A stretch of 27,568 bases of DNA from CAYQMF01 sp964418595 (GTDB lineage: Bacteria; Planctomycetota; UBA1135; UBA2386). Position 1 is the first letter of the stretch, and each line of letters begins with the position of its first letter. Shown piece by piece: positions 15,336 through 23,180 of the stretch. The stretch is taken from contig CAYQMF010000089.1 of the NCBI GenBank assembly GCA_964418595.1, positions 1 to 27,568 on the forward strand, read 5' to 3'. The translations under genes and the position numbers were made by a program. The notes beneath the pieces are model-generated. The model was not told the DNA's origin, searched no databases, and worked only from the letters and a program-made list of their open reading frames with translations.

Positions 15336-18300
15336 CGCGCGCGCACCAGGTCGAGGAAGCGGGGTCCACCACAGAGGCGGAAGCCGATGAACGGCAGGTG
15401 CGGATCGAGTTCCCCCGGCAAGACCCCGCGCCCGTCCCGGCGCAACTGCAGCACGCGCACCACGCCCGGCGCCTCGGGACCGAAGTGTTCTCCCGCCGCA
15501 GCTCCGGCCAGCTCGGCCTCCCCCAGGGCGATGCCCCGCGCCGAACCCGTGCGCACGAGCTCCGTGGCCATCCCGGCCCCTGGATCGCCGGCGGCGAGGG
15601 CGGCCGCCGCCAGGACATGGCGCTCGTGATCGGACAGCCGCTCGATCAGCAGCGGACGCGCCGCATCGCGCGCCAGGAGCGGCAGGTCCAGCACCCACTC
15701 GCGCACGCCGAAGTCGAGGCCGGTGATGAGGCCTCCCAGCTCGGTCTCGACGACGTCGCCCGCCGCGCTCGACTCGGCGGAGGTCGCGGGCCAGAGCTCG
15801 GCATCGCCCCGGGCACGGACCGCCGCCACCGCCGCCGCACACGACAGCCCCTGCCGCCGCGCTGCGCCGTTGAGCAAGGGCGCCGGGAACGACGAGCGCG
15901 CACCGCCCATGGCGGCGATCTCCAGCTCGACCCCCGCCGGGAGACGCAGCGTGTCGGGATCACGGAAGAGCAGCCAGCTCGCCGCGCGGCACGCGGCGTA
16001 CGCCTGGAAGAAGTCGATGCCACAGATCGGACGCTCCGGACCCGCCCTCAGGACCTGCTGCCAGCGCGGCAGGTCGAAGCCGAGCGCCGCCGGCGCCATA
16101 CCTTCGGGTGTCAGGCGCCGCAGACCCAGGGGATCGCCGAAGTGCACGAACGCGGCCCAGGGGATCTTCTCGCCACCATCCGCCAAGGCTTGAACCTCGC
16201 GACGGATGTCCTCGTACTGGCGCCGCGTGCACTCGTCGGCCTGCAGGTAGCAATCGGTCACGTTGCGGACGTCGAGGTTGGTGAGCGGCCGATAGGCGTC
16301 CCGCTCGCGGGCACCGGCCGGCACCGGATCGGTCCACACCTGGCCGAGTCCGGGTCCGAGGACCGGCAGCATCAACACATCCTGGAGGCTCGCGGGCACG
16401 GAGGCGGAAGTGGCCAGCGCACCGAGACGCACGGCTTCGAGGAGGGTGCGCTGTGTGCGCACGCGGACCTCGAACGTGTAGCGCCCATCGGGCGCAGACA
16501 GCGTGAGGGGCACGGGCTCGCTCGCCCGTCCCGCCGCGAAATCGGCTGGCGTGAGCGGTCCGAGCCGGGACACCGCCAGCAAGCGCTCGAACGGCAGGAC
16601 GAACTCGATCGTGACCCCGCCGACCTCGCCCCTGGCGACGATGGCCTTCGGTCGGATCGGCGAGGCGTCGAGCAGGAGTTCGACGCCATCCTCGACGCGA
16701 TAGGGCAGCGGAGCGTCGAGCAGCAGACGCGCGCTCTGACCGAACTCGACCCGCACTTCGTGATCGCGCACGGTGGGCGGCTGGTCGTGCCACCAGAAGC
16801 GTGCCATCTCGACGACGCGTTCGCCGGGCGCCGCCGGCGGGGACTCGGCGACAGCGGCAGGTCGCGTGCCGGCGAGGACCTCGACGCTCCTGCCCAGTGC
16901 GTCAGCCAGACTCACGGCGAGCACGTTCTCGCCGCGCAGCGGCCGCCACGCCGGCAACAGTGGATCGTGGGGTGACGTCCTCGCGGCAAGGTCGCGGGGC
17001 GCCAGGTCCCCCCGCCCGAGCCAGCATCGGCCGCGGATCCAGCGCGTGTCCGGTGGATCGAGCTGCCAGGCGGCGCCCTCGCTGATGAAGCCGTCACGCA
17101 TCGCAAACGTCCCCAGTTCCAGTAGCTGCGCGAGGTGTCGGCGCGAGCCTGGGTCGGGCACGCGCAACTCGAACGGCACCCCACGGACCAGGACCTCGAA
17201 CACGGTGCGGAGGCGCTGCCCTTCGGGTACCTCGCGCAGGTGGACGACGACGCGGTATCGCCCGTCGGCCAGACGCGGCAGTCGGAGGTGCCCCGCGCCG
17301 GGCGCACCGCGCAGAGTCGGACCCGTGCCGGGTGCGAACTCGAGGTCGGTGCCCGCCACCGTGTTCAGCTCCAGGTGCACCGGCTCGTACAGCGGGTTGC
17401 ACTGCAGCAGGAGCGCGAGGGGAAGACCATCCGTGAGGATGTCATTGCCGGCGATGGCGGCGCGTCCGGGGAACTCCTTCGCCTCCACTTCGGCAGCCGC
17501 GCCATCGAGCGAGAGCGACTCGTCCGGCTGGCCGGTGGCGAACGCGAACACCTCCGTGAAGCGCGCGCTGTTCCCCGCGCGATCGCGCACCTCGATCTCG
17601 TAGCGCCCCGTTACCGGCATTCCGCCGGCAGCACTCGGGACCGGCCACGTCGCGTCGAGACTGCGGCCCACCGGCTGCACGTCGACGCAGGTCGTGAAGT
17701 CCGCGCCTGCGTGCCGCATGGCGACGCTGAGGTCGTTCTCCGGCTCGCTCAGCTCCACGCGGAGCCGCACCCCATCGGGACCCACGAGCAGACTCCGTGG
17801 CGCGGCGCGCAGCCCGTGCACAGCGACGATCTGCGGCACGGCCAGGTCGAACTCCGCGCATTCGAGGCGGTCGCTCTTCGCCTCGTTGCCCGCCGCGTCG
17901 CGTGCGACGAGAACGAGGGACACATCGGTGCGCGCCGCGACCTCGGGCACGCTCGGGGCGAGGATCTCCGCCGCGGTCACCGGTCGGTCGAGGAACGAGG
18001 CAGCGAGCGGACGCTGGGTCTTCGTGCCGGCGTGCTCGACCAGCAGTTCGGCGCTCACGGGTCCTGTGTCGCTCGCCGCGAGGTGCAGCACGGTGTCGGC
18101 ACGCAGCACGCCAGGCGAGGCCGATTCGGTGCGGAGCGAGACCCGCGGTGGCTCGTCGTCGATCCTCACGACGGCGTACCCGAGCGGCGGTTGCCCGGCG
18201 GCGACGAACTTCAGGTGGACGGGCCCTTCCTGGGAGAAGAGGCGCACCGCGTTCAGCAGGCTCACGTAGCCGTCCTGGTCGGTGCTCAGGATCAGCGCCC

Positions 18301-19561
18301 GCGCATCGATCTGCGCGCGCAGCGGGCGGAGGGCCACCAGCTCACCGTTCTGCGCGAGTTCGACGGCCAGGGTCGCCGCGTCGAAGTTGCCGTAGTCGAA
18401 GCGGAGACGGGCGAGCTGGCGACTCTGCAGGCTCTGCACCTGGGCATCGGCGCCGACGGTAGCGAGCAGGCGCAGGTCGTAGCCTTGGGCCAGCCGCAGG
18501 TATGCGGCCGCGACCGGTGCCCGGTAGGTCCACGCCAACCACAGCACGGAGAGCAGGAGCGCGACCACGGATGCGACCGGGAAATAGCCGGGCACCGGCC
18601 GGCGGATCGACTCGAGCTGCGCGTGCACCGCCATGGCGGACAAGGGTCGCTCTTCCGGCTCGCGCGCCAGGAGGCGACGCACGAGCCGCAGCAGGACGGG
18701 CGGCACCGGCATCGCGGGGCGAAGGTCACGCAGTTCGCCGCGGATCGTGGCCGCCGCGTGCTCGCGCGGAGTCGCGCCGACGGTGGGCAGGCTCCGCGCC
18801 AACGCCTCGTAGGCGATCACGCCGAGGCTGTACAGGTCCGCGCGACCATCCACGTCGCGACCCTCGAGGTGCTCCGGCGCGGCGTACGGCGGACTCGCGA
18901 ACACACCGAGTCCCTCTTCCCCCACGCCGGCGCGCTCGGCCGCACCGCGCGCAACGCCGAAGTCGAGGACCTTCGCGAACGGCCGCCCGTCGCGCACGTC
19001 GACCATGACGTTGCGTGGCGTGAGATCCCGATGCACGAGGCCGGCGGCGTGAGCGGCGCCCAGCGCACCGCAGATCTGCGACAGCACTTCGACGATGGCC
19101 GGCGTCGATGGCCCGTCCTGGGCGTGGATCCAGTCGTGCAGGGTCACCCCCGGCACCAACTCCTGCACGATGTAGATCGAACCGTCCGCCGCCTCGCCGA
19201 CATCGAGGATGCGCGCGGTGTGCTCATCCATCACGCGCCCGGCCTTGCGGGCCTCGGCGAGGAAGCGTGCGCGGTACTCGGGACGGAGGGCGAAGCGCGG
19301 GTGGAGGACCTTGAGCGCGACCGGCACCAGGGAGACCTCGTGCGTCGCGCGGAACACCGTGCCCATCCCGCCGCGACCGAGGACTCCGGCCACCCGGTAC
19401 TTCGCGTCGATCACGACCCCCAGCAGGGGATGCGCGGCGTCTTCTTCGCCGCGCCGGAGCGGGAAGTGCACCTCCGTCGTGAGGAGGAGCGGGCCGCCGC
19501 ACTCGCTGCACAGGCGGGCGTCGGTCGACGCGATTCCTTCGCAGGAGAGGCAGGTCTTCAT
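15332..19561 (-). CDS. Giant transmembrane Ser/Thr protein kinase with Ig-like and degenerate FGE-like outer domains
   Basis: 1409 residues. An N-terminal zinc ribbon (C4, C7, C18, C21) precedes a Hanks-type kinase domain (about 55-320). Its motifs are GRGGMG (62-67), ATP-binding K84, HRD 177-179 followed by LTPRN instead of the common LKPxN, DFG at 200-202, and APE at 228-230. One membrane helix (about 326-346) separates it from about 1060 extracytoplasmic residues. These include Ig-like stretches with DAAGNEA (about 556) and DRAGNSA (about 660). The C-terminal 310 residues resemble an FGE/SUMF fold (NVTDCYLQADECTRRQYEDI; LRLPAGVELEIAAMGG; FGVREWVLD; PFIGFRLCGG) without the catalytic Cys segment. 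The protein probably senses envelope ligands and phosphorylates cytoplasmic targets. The ATG at 19561 lacks an SD; a TAGAAT -10 lies about 40 nt upstream. It overlaps the lipoprotein gene by ATGA. Confidence 0.92.
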   Translation of the reverse strand: MKTCLSCEGIASTDARLCSECGGPLLLTTEVHFPLRRGEEDAAHPLLGVVIDAKYRVAGVLGRGGMGTVFRATHEVSLVPVALKVLHPRFALRPEYRARFLAEARKAGRVMDEHTARILDVGEAADGSIYIVQELVPGVTLHDWIHAQDGPSTPAIVEVLSQICGALGAAHAAGLVHRDLTPRNVMVDVRDGRPFAKVLDFGVARGAAERAGVGEEGLGVFASPPYAAPEHLEGRDVDGRADLYSLGVIAYEALARSLPTVGATPREHAAATIRGELRDLRPAMPVPPVLLRLVRRLLAREPEERPLSAMAVHAQLESIRRPVPGYFPVASVVALLLSVLWLAWTYRAPVAAAYLRLAQGYDLRLLATVGADAQVQSLQSRQLARLRFDYGNFDAATLAVELAQNGELVALRPLRAQIDARALILSTDQDGYVSLLNAVRLFSQEGPVHLKFVAAGQPPLGYAVVRIDDEPPRVSLRTESASPGVLRADTVLHLAASDTGPVSAELLVEHAGTKTQRPLAASFLDRPVTAAEILAPSVPEVAARTDVSLVLVARDAAGNEAKSDRLECAEFDLAVPQIVAVHGLRAAPRSLLVGPDGVRLRVELSEPENDLSVAMRHAGADFTTCVDVQPVGRSLDATWPVPSAAGGMPVTGRYEIEVRDRAGNSARFTEVFAFATGQPDESLSLDGAAAEVEAKEFPGRAAIAGNDILTDGLPLALLLQCNPLYEPVHLELNTVAGTDLEFAPGTGPTLRGAPGAGHLRLPRLADGRYRVVVHLREVPEGQRLRTVFEVLVRGVPFELRVPDPGSRRHLAQLLELGTFAMRDGFISEGAAWQLDPPDTRWIRGRCWLGRGDLAPRDLAARTSPHDPLLPAWRPLRGENVLAVSLADALGRSVEVLAGTRPAAVAESPPAAPGERVVEMARFWWHDQPPTVRDHEVRVEFGQSARLLLDAPLPYRVEDGVELLLDASPIRPKAIVARGEVGGVTIEFVLPFERLLAVSRLGPLTPADFAAGRASEPVPLTLSAPDGRYTFEVRVRTQRTLLEAVRLGALATSASVPASLQDVLMLPVLGPGLGQVWTDPVPAGARERDAYRPLTNLDVRNVTDCYLQADECTRRQYEDIRREVQALADGGEKIPWAAFVHFGDPLGLRRLTPEGMAPAALGFDLPRWQQVLRAGPERPICGIDFFQAYAACRAASWLLFRDPDTLRLPAGVELEIAAMGGARSSFPAPLLNGAARRQGLSCAAAVAAVRARGDAELWPATSAESSAAGDVVETELGGLITGLDFGVREWVLDLPLLARDAARPLLIERLSDHERHVLAAAALAAGDPGAGMATELVRTGSARGIALGEAELAGAAAGEHFGPEAPGVVRVLQLRRDGRGVLPGELDPHLPFIGFRLCGGPRFLDLVRAR

Positions 19562-19603
19562 CGACGGTGGCGTAGCGAGAGTCCGGCCCCCGCGACCCGC
19601 GTG

Positions 19604-19609
19604 ATTCTA
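19604..19609 (-). promoter_or_regulatory. Candidate -10 element for the kinase operon
   Basis: The minus strand reads TAGAAT (5 of 6 to TATAAT) in the 105-nt gap between the ftsQ-like stop and the kinase start. A start near 19597 would give a leader of about 36 nt. The -35 region at 16-17 nt spacing is poor. A small CCGTT/AACGG hairpin lies just upstream and could mark the end of the ftsQ-like transcript. Confidence 0.35.
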
Positions 19610-19666
19610 GACCCGCCGTTTGCGGAACGGGCTGCGGCGTGCGCGCGGCGAGCCACCGCGTGCACG

Positions 19667-20608
19667 CTACCTGACCTGCGCGCGCGGTGGCGCGGTGGCC
19701 GGCGAGGCGAGCCGGACCCAGTTCTCCCACCGGCGTGGGAAACGCAGATCGGCGAGTTCGACGCCGGCGAGGCCGGGGAACCTCGCCAGCAAGCGGGCGA
19801 GGACGTCGACCTTCGTCGCCAGGTCCACGCGCGGGGCGGCGCTGCCCGGAGCGTGATCGTAGTCCAGCCACGCGAGCCCCCCGTCGGCGCGACGCAGGCC
19901 GACGCGCACTTCACACCAACGGCCTTCGGCGATCCGCGCGTAGCCGTGGTTGGTCGCGTCGATCGCGACGAGTTCGGGAATCCCCGTCAGCTTGGGCACG
20001 ATCTGCTCCACCCACTCGGCAGCGACGGCGATCGCGGCGCCGACCGCAGCGTCCTGGTGCGCGGCGCCGTAGGCCGGCAGGGCCGCGTCGCCGGCCAACA
20101 CCGCGGGCAGACTCACGCAAGGCGTCGCGGGGAGCGCGATCCCGTCGACGTCGAGGAAGCATCGACCGGCTCGCGTCTCCAGCGCGACCAGCGGTTGGCG
20201 CAGGGTGAGCGCAGTCCGCAAACGGTCGGGATAGACACGCTGCAACTCCACGTCGCGGACCCAGGGCACGGCGCGCAGCGCGACGAGGAGCCGCTCCGCA
20301 TCCGCGCTGTCGTGGAGACCGACCGTGCCGCCGAGCACCGCGGCGAGATCCGTGGAGACGTGCCGAAGCAGTTCCCCGCGGAGCCATGCGGGGGCGTGTA
20401 CGAAACCCACACGATCCAACTCGACGCGGGGCCCGCTCGGGGCACGCACGGCCAGTGCCGCAAGGCGGGACCGTGCCACCGCCAGCGCGCGTGGGCCGGC
20501 GAACACCAGGGTCGTCGCGAGCGCTGCAAACACGAACGACCGCGCCACCCACGCCCTGGTGGCGTTGGGTGCGCGGCTACGCGCGGCGGACAGCACGGGC
20601 CTGCCCAC
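19667..20608 (-). CDS. FtsQ-like POTRA-domain division protein
   Basis: 313 residues, single-pass inner-membrane type. The N-terminal cytoplasmic stretch is Arg-rich. A membrane helix (about 22-45) follows. A POTRA-like domain with VELDRVGFVHAPAWL has, after it, the FtsQ signature region: LLVALRAVPWVRDVELQRVY, then PDRLRTALTLRQPLVAL and CFLDVDGIALPA. In FtsQ/DivIB proteins these parts recruit FtsB and FtsL to the septum and regulate septal peptidoglycan synthesis. The C-terminal third is Ala-rich and divergent. The start is GTG at 20608. The gene lies outside a division-cell wall cluster, between a small helical protein (59 nt upstream) and the kinase operon. A signalling kinase next to a division protein may be functional or chance. 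Other POTRA proteins are less likely because of the PWV...YPD pattern. Confidence 0.78.
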   Translation of the reverse strand: MGRPVLSAARSRAPNATRAWVARSFVFAALATTLVFAGPRALAVARSRLAALAVRAPSGPRVELDRVGFVHAPAWLRGELLRHVSTDLAAVLGGTVGLHDSADAERLLVALRAVPWVRDVELQRVYPDRLRTALTLRQPLVALETRAGRCFLDVDGIALPATPCVSLPAVLAGDAALPAYGAAHQDAAVGAAIAVAAEWVEQIVPKLTGIPELVAIDATNHGYARIAEGRWCEVRVGLRRADGGLAWLDYDHAPGSAAPRVDLATKVDVLARLLARFPGLAGVELADLRFPRRWENWVRLASPATAPPRAQVR

Positions 20609-20667
20609 CGGTCAGCTCCGACTGCACCGCTGAAACAAGGTTGGCGACGGCGAGCACCGCGCCGGCC

Positions 20668-20934
20668 TCAGTTCAGACGGGTGACGTTGGGCTTGGCCGG
20701 CTCGACGGTACGCGTGGCGGCGCCATCCGAACGCGGCGCGGCGCTGCCGTTGACCCCATCGAAGTCCTCGATGTAGAGGTGCAACGTCTCGAGGACCGCG
20801 TCGGCGAGCGTGCGATCGAGTTCGACCGCCTTGCCGTCCTTCGCGAGATCCAGTTCGTGCTCGAGCAAGCGAGCGGTGACCCTCAACTGAGCCAGTCTGC
20901 GGTGCATCTGGCTTGCGACGTCCATGGTCTTCAT
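20668..20934 (-). CDS. Small helical protein of unknown function
   Basis: 88 residues. The first 60 (MKTMDVASQMHRRLAQLRVT, then ARLLEHELDLAKDGKAVELD and RTLADAVLETLHLYIEDF) look like two amphipathic helices with heptad-like Leu spacing. The rest is a disordered Ala/Ser/Thr-rich tail. I recognise no family. The ATG at 20934 has a strong SD (GGGAGG, 20941-20946 complement, spacer about 6), the best ribosome site in this part of the window. That supports a real, well-expressed gene. A -35/-10 pair (21001-21028) and a 19-bp palindrome (20967-20985) lie upstream. The ftsQ-like gene follows after 59 nt. An oligomeric adaptor role is only a guess. Confidence 0.72.
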   Translation of the reverse strand: MKTMDVASQMHRRLAQLRVTARLLEHELDLAKDGKAVELDRTLADAVLETLHLYIEDFDGVNGSAAPRSDGAATRTVEPAKPNVTRLN

Positions 20935-20966
20935 ATCCACCTCCCTGAGGCTTCGACCTACGAGTA

Positions 20967-20985
20967 GTGTTCCGCCCTGGAACAC
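20967..20985. promoter_or_regulatory. Candidate operator palindrome, GTGTTCC-N5-GGAACAC
   Basis: Perfect 7-bp arms around a 5-nt spacer. It sits between the candidate promoter (21001-21028) and the SD of the small helical gene, 32 nt before its ATG. The place and symmetry fit a repressor site for a dimeric regulator; a 5'-UTR hairpin is the alternative. It is not a perfect match to the LexA or CIRCE consensus. Confidence 0.4.
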
Positions 20986-21000
20986 CCAACAAGATGTGGG

Positions 21001-21028
21001 ACCATAGCGGCGGCGATCGACGATTCAA
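21001..21028 (-). promoter_or_regulatory. Candidate sigma-70 promoter for the small helical protein / ftsQ-like genes
   Basis: On the minus strand TTGAAT (-35, 4 of 6, complement of 21023-21028) and TATGGT (-10, 4 of 6, complement of 21001-21006) are 16 nt apart. The start site would be about 21-25 nt before the palindrome centre and about 60 nt from the ATG at 20934. The rest of the divergent region 21029-21185 should hold the helicase promoter; TCGACA near 21127 is a possible -35 with only a weak -10. Confidence 0.4.
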
Positions 21029-21185
21029 CGCTCCGCTGCAAGATCACCCGCTCCGCCAGCACCGGATGCGCAGGCGCCGGGCAACGTCGCGAGCGCCACG
21101 ATGCGAAGTGCAAGCGACCGAGCTTCGACAGGGCCGGGATGTCGCGGGACAAACGCTGCGAACGCCAGTCCAATGCGCGAGCACC

Positions 21186-23180
21186 ATGCAGTTCAAGGGC
21201 TACACGCTCACCGCGTTCCAGGTCGAAGCCGTCGAGGCGATCCGCGCGGGGAAGAACGTGCTGCTCTCGGCCCCCACCGGCGCCGGCAAGACCCTGGTCG
21301 CCGAGTACGCGATCGAAGACGCCGTGCGCAAGGGTCGCCGCGCGATCTACACGAGCCCGATCAAGGCGCTCAGCAACCAGAAGTTCAGGGACTTCCGCGC
21401 CGACGGCGTGCCGGTGGGGCTCATGACGGGCGACCTCACCCTCGAGGCGCACTCGCCGCTCGTGATCATGACCACCGAGATCTTCCGCAACTCGGTGTTC
21501 GAGGATCCTCGTCGCTTCGATGAAGTCGACTTCGTGATCTTCGACGAGATCCACTTCCTCGACGACCCGGAACGCGGCACGGTGTGGGAGGAGAGCCTGA
21601 TCTTCGCGCCGCGACACGTCCGCTTCGTGTGCCTGTCCGCGACGATCTCGAATCTCGAGCAGTTCGGCAAGTGGATCGAGCAGACCCGCGAGCAAGATCT
21701 CGCGGTCATCCGGCACGATCGCCGTCCCGTGCCGTTGCGCCATCGACTGTTCCACGTCGACACCGGCACCTTCGACCTGGCGCAGCGCAAGCGCGCACTG
21801 CAGAACATGGCGCGGGCCCAGAAGAGCAGGAAGCGACACGAGCGCCAGGAGCGCAGCCGCCGTCGCACCTCGCGGCAGGCCCAGGTGCAGACCGCGATGA
21901 TGCTCGACCACGTAGTCGAGGAGCGCCTGCAGCCGACCCTGTTCTTCTGCTTCAGCCGCAAGGAGTGCGAGATCAAGGCGAAGGCCAACCTGCACCGCGA
22001 GTTGCTGCGCCCCGACGAGCGCAAGCAGATCCGCCGGCTGTTCGAGGACATCTGCGCGACGTTCGAGCTCCGGCCCGAGCGCGACACCGGCCTGCAGGCG
22101 ATCCTGGAACGCGCGGAGAGCGGCATCGGCTACCACCACGCCGGCATGCTGCCGATCCACAAGGAGATCGTCGAACGCCTGTTCACGTCGGGCCTGCTGA
22201 AGCTGTTGTTCACCACCGAGACGTTCGCGCTCGGCATCAACATGCCGGCGCGGGCCGTGGTGTTCGACAGCCTCCGCAAGTTCGACGGCGTGACGTTCGA
22301 CTACATGCGGACCCGCGACTACCTGCAGATGGCCGGTCGCGCCGGACGCCAGGGGATCGACAAGGAGGGTGCGGTGTTCTCGATCCTCGACGACTCCGAC
22401 CTGCAGGACGCGCCGCTCGCCGCGCTCTTCGGCGACAAGGTCGAGCCCGTCAACTCGCGCTTCAATCTGTCGTACTCGACGGTGCTGAACCTGTTCGAGC
22501 GCATGGGCCTCGGTCTGCTCGACGCCTACGACCGCTCGTTCGCGGCGTTCCAGGCCGCCGCCGGCGGGTCCGCGAAGAAGCGCGAGCACGCCCGCAGCCG
22601 GGCGCGCGCCGCCATGCGTGCGCGCATCGACGTACTCGTCGACGCCGGCTATCTCGAGCCGGAGGGCCAGATCCTGCCCCGGGGTGTGCTCGCCCAACAG
22701 ATCAACGGCTACGAGATCCAGGTGACCGAACTGCTGTTCGACGGCGTGCTCGACGAGCTCGACATCCACCAGCTCAGCGCGACCTTCACCGCGATCGTCC
22801 ACGAGGAGCGCCGCGGCGAGGGCGACGGTGAGCCGCCGCGAGGCATGGGGCGAGCCCGCACCCGGATCGACGCCGCCGTGCGCCGCTTCGCCGCCCTGGA
22901 AGCCGTGCGCGGGTTCGAGACCACCATCAAGTTGCCCGACTTCGGCATCGCCAACGCCGTCCTGGCCTGGAGTCGTGGCTGCTCGCTCGCCGAGATGGAG
23001 CGCCTCGCCGACGCGGACGGCGGCGATCTCGTGCGCACGCTGCGCATGGCCATCCAGATGATGCGACAGCTCCGTCACGCGCTGTCCGGTGACTACCCGC
23101 TCAAGGATCGTCTCGACGAGGCCATCGTGTCGGTCAACCGCGACGCGGTCGACGCCAAGCGGCAGTTCGAGCTGGGATGA
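21186..23180 (+). CDS. Ski2/Mtr4-like DExH RNA helicase with DSHCT-type C-terminus
   Basis: 664 residues. Superfamily 2 helicase of the Ski2-like branch, which unwinds structured RNA and in other systems feeds exonucleases. Motif I is APTGAGKT (29-36), Ia YTSPIKALSNQK, Ib TGDLT, motif II DEIH (120-123), III SATISN (151-156), then a long basic insertion (KSRKRHERQERSRRRTSRQ). Domain 2 has HHAGMLPIHKEIVERLF, TTETFALGINMPARAVVF and motif VI QMAGRAGRQG (about 380-389). The C-terminus (about 560-664) has DFGIANAVLAWSRGCSLAEM and GDLVRTLRMAIQMMRQLRHA, a DSHCT-like region as in Mtr4 and actinobacterial HelY. I chose the ATG at 21186 (MQFKGYTLTAFQ) because the upstream 73 codons are low-complexity intergenic sequence. 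There is no SD. The stop overlaps the SGNH gene start (ATGA). Confidence 0.93.
   Translation: MQFKGYTLTAFQVEAVEAIRAGKNVLLSAPTGAGKTLVAEYAIEDAVRKGRRAIYTSPIKALSNQKFRDFRADGVPVGLMTGDLTLEAHSPLVIMTTEIFRNSVFEDPRRFDEVDFVIFDEIHFLDDPERGTVWEESLIFAPRHVRFVCLSATISNLEQFGKWIEQTREQDLAVIRHDRRPVPLRHRLFHVDTGTFDLAQRKRALQNMARAQKSRKRHERQERSRRRTSRQAQVQTAMMLDHVVEERLQPTLFFCFSRKECEIKAKANLHRELLRPDERKQIRRLFEDICATFELRPERDTGLQAILERAESGIGYHHAGMLPIHKEIVERLFTSGLLKLLFTTETFALGINMPARAVVFDSLRKFDGVTFDYMRTRDYLQMAGRAGRQGIDKEGAVFSILDDSDLQDAPLAALFGDKVEPVNSRFNLSYSTVLNLFERMGLGLLDAYDRSFAAFQAAAGGSAKKREHARSRARAAMRARIDVLVDAGYLEPEGQILPRGVLAQQINGYEIQVTELLFDGVLDELDIHQLSATFTAIVHEERRGEGDGEPPRGMGRARTRIDAAVRRFAALEAVRGFETTIKLPDFGIANAVLAWSRGCSLAEMERLADADGGDLVRTLRMAIQMMRQLRHALSGDYPLKDRLDEAIVSVNRDAVDAKRQFELG

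Noticed and set aside
19619..19640. CCGTT-TGCGG-AACGG hairpin as a terminator after the ftsQ-like gene
   Set aside because: Only a 5-bp stem and no T-tract; too weak to list as a separate feature.
17135..20776. Plus-strand open frame of about 1213 codons
   Set aside because: It lies antisense to the kinase, ftsQ-like and small helical genes; composition is that of a shadow frame, with no domain motif or ribosome site.
20967..21185. N-terminal extension of the helicase by 73 codons
   Set aside because: The extra residues are Arg-rich without helicase homology and would cover the divergent promoter and palindrome; MQFKGYTLTAFQ is the family start.
20958..23078. Minus-strand open frame of about 706 codons opposite the helicase
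   Set aside because: The helicase strand carries every SF2 motif; the opposite frame has only His/Glu/Arg-rich low-complexity sequence.
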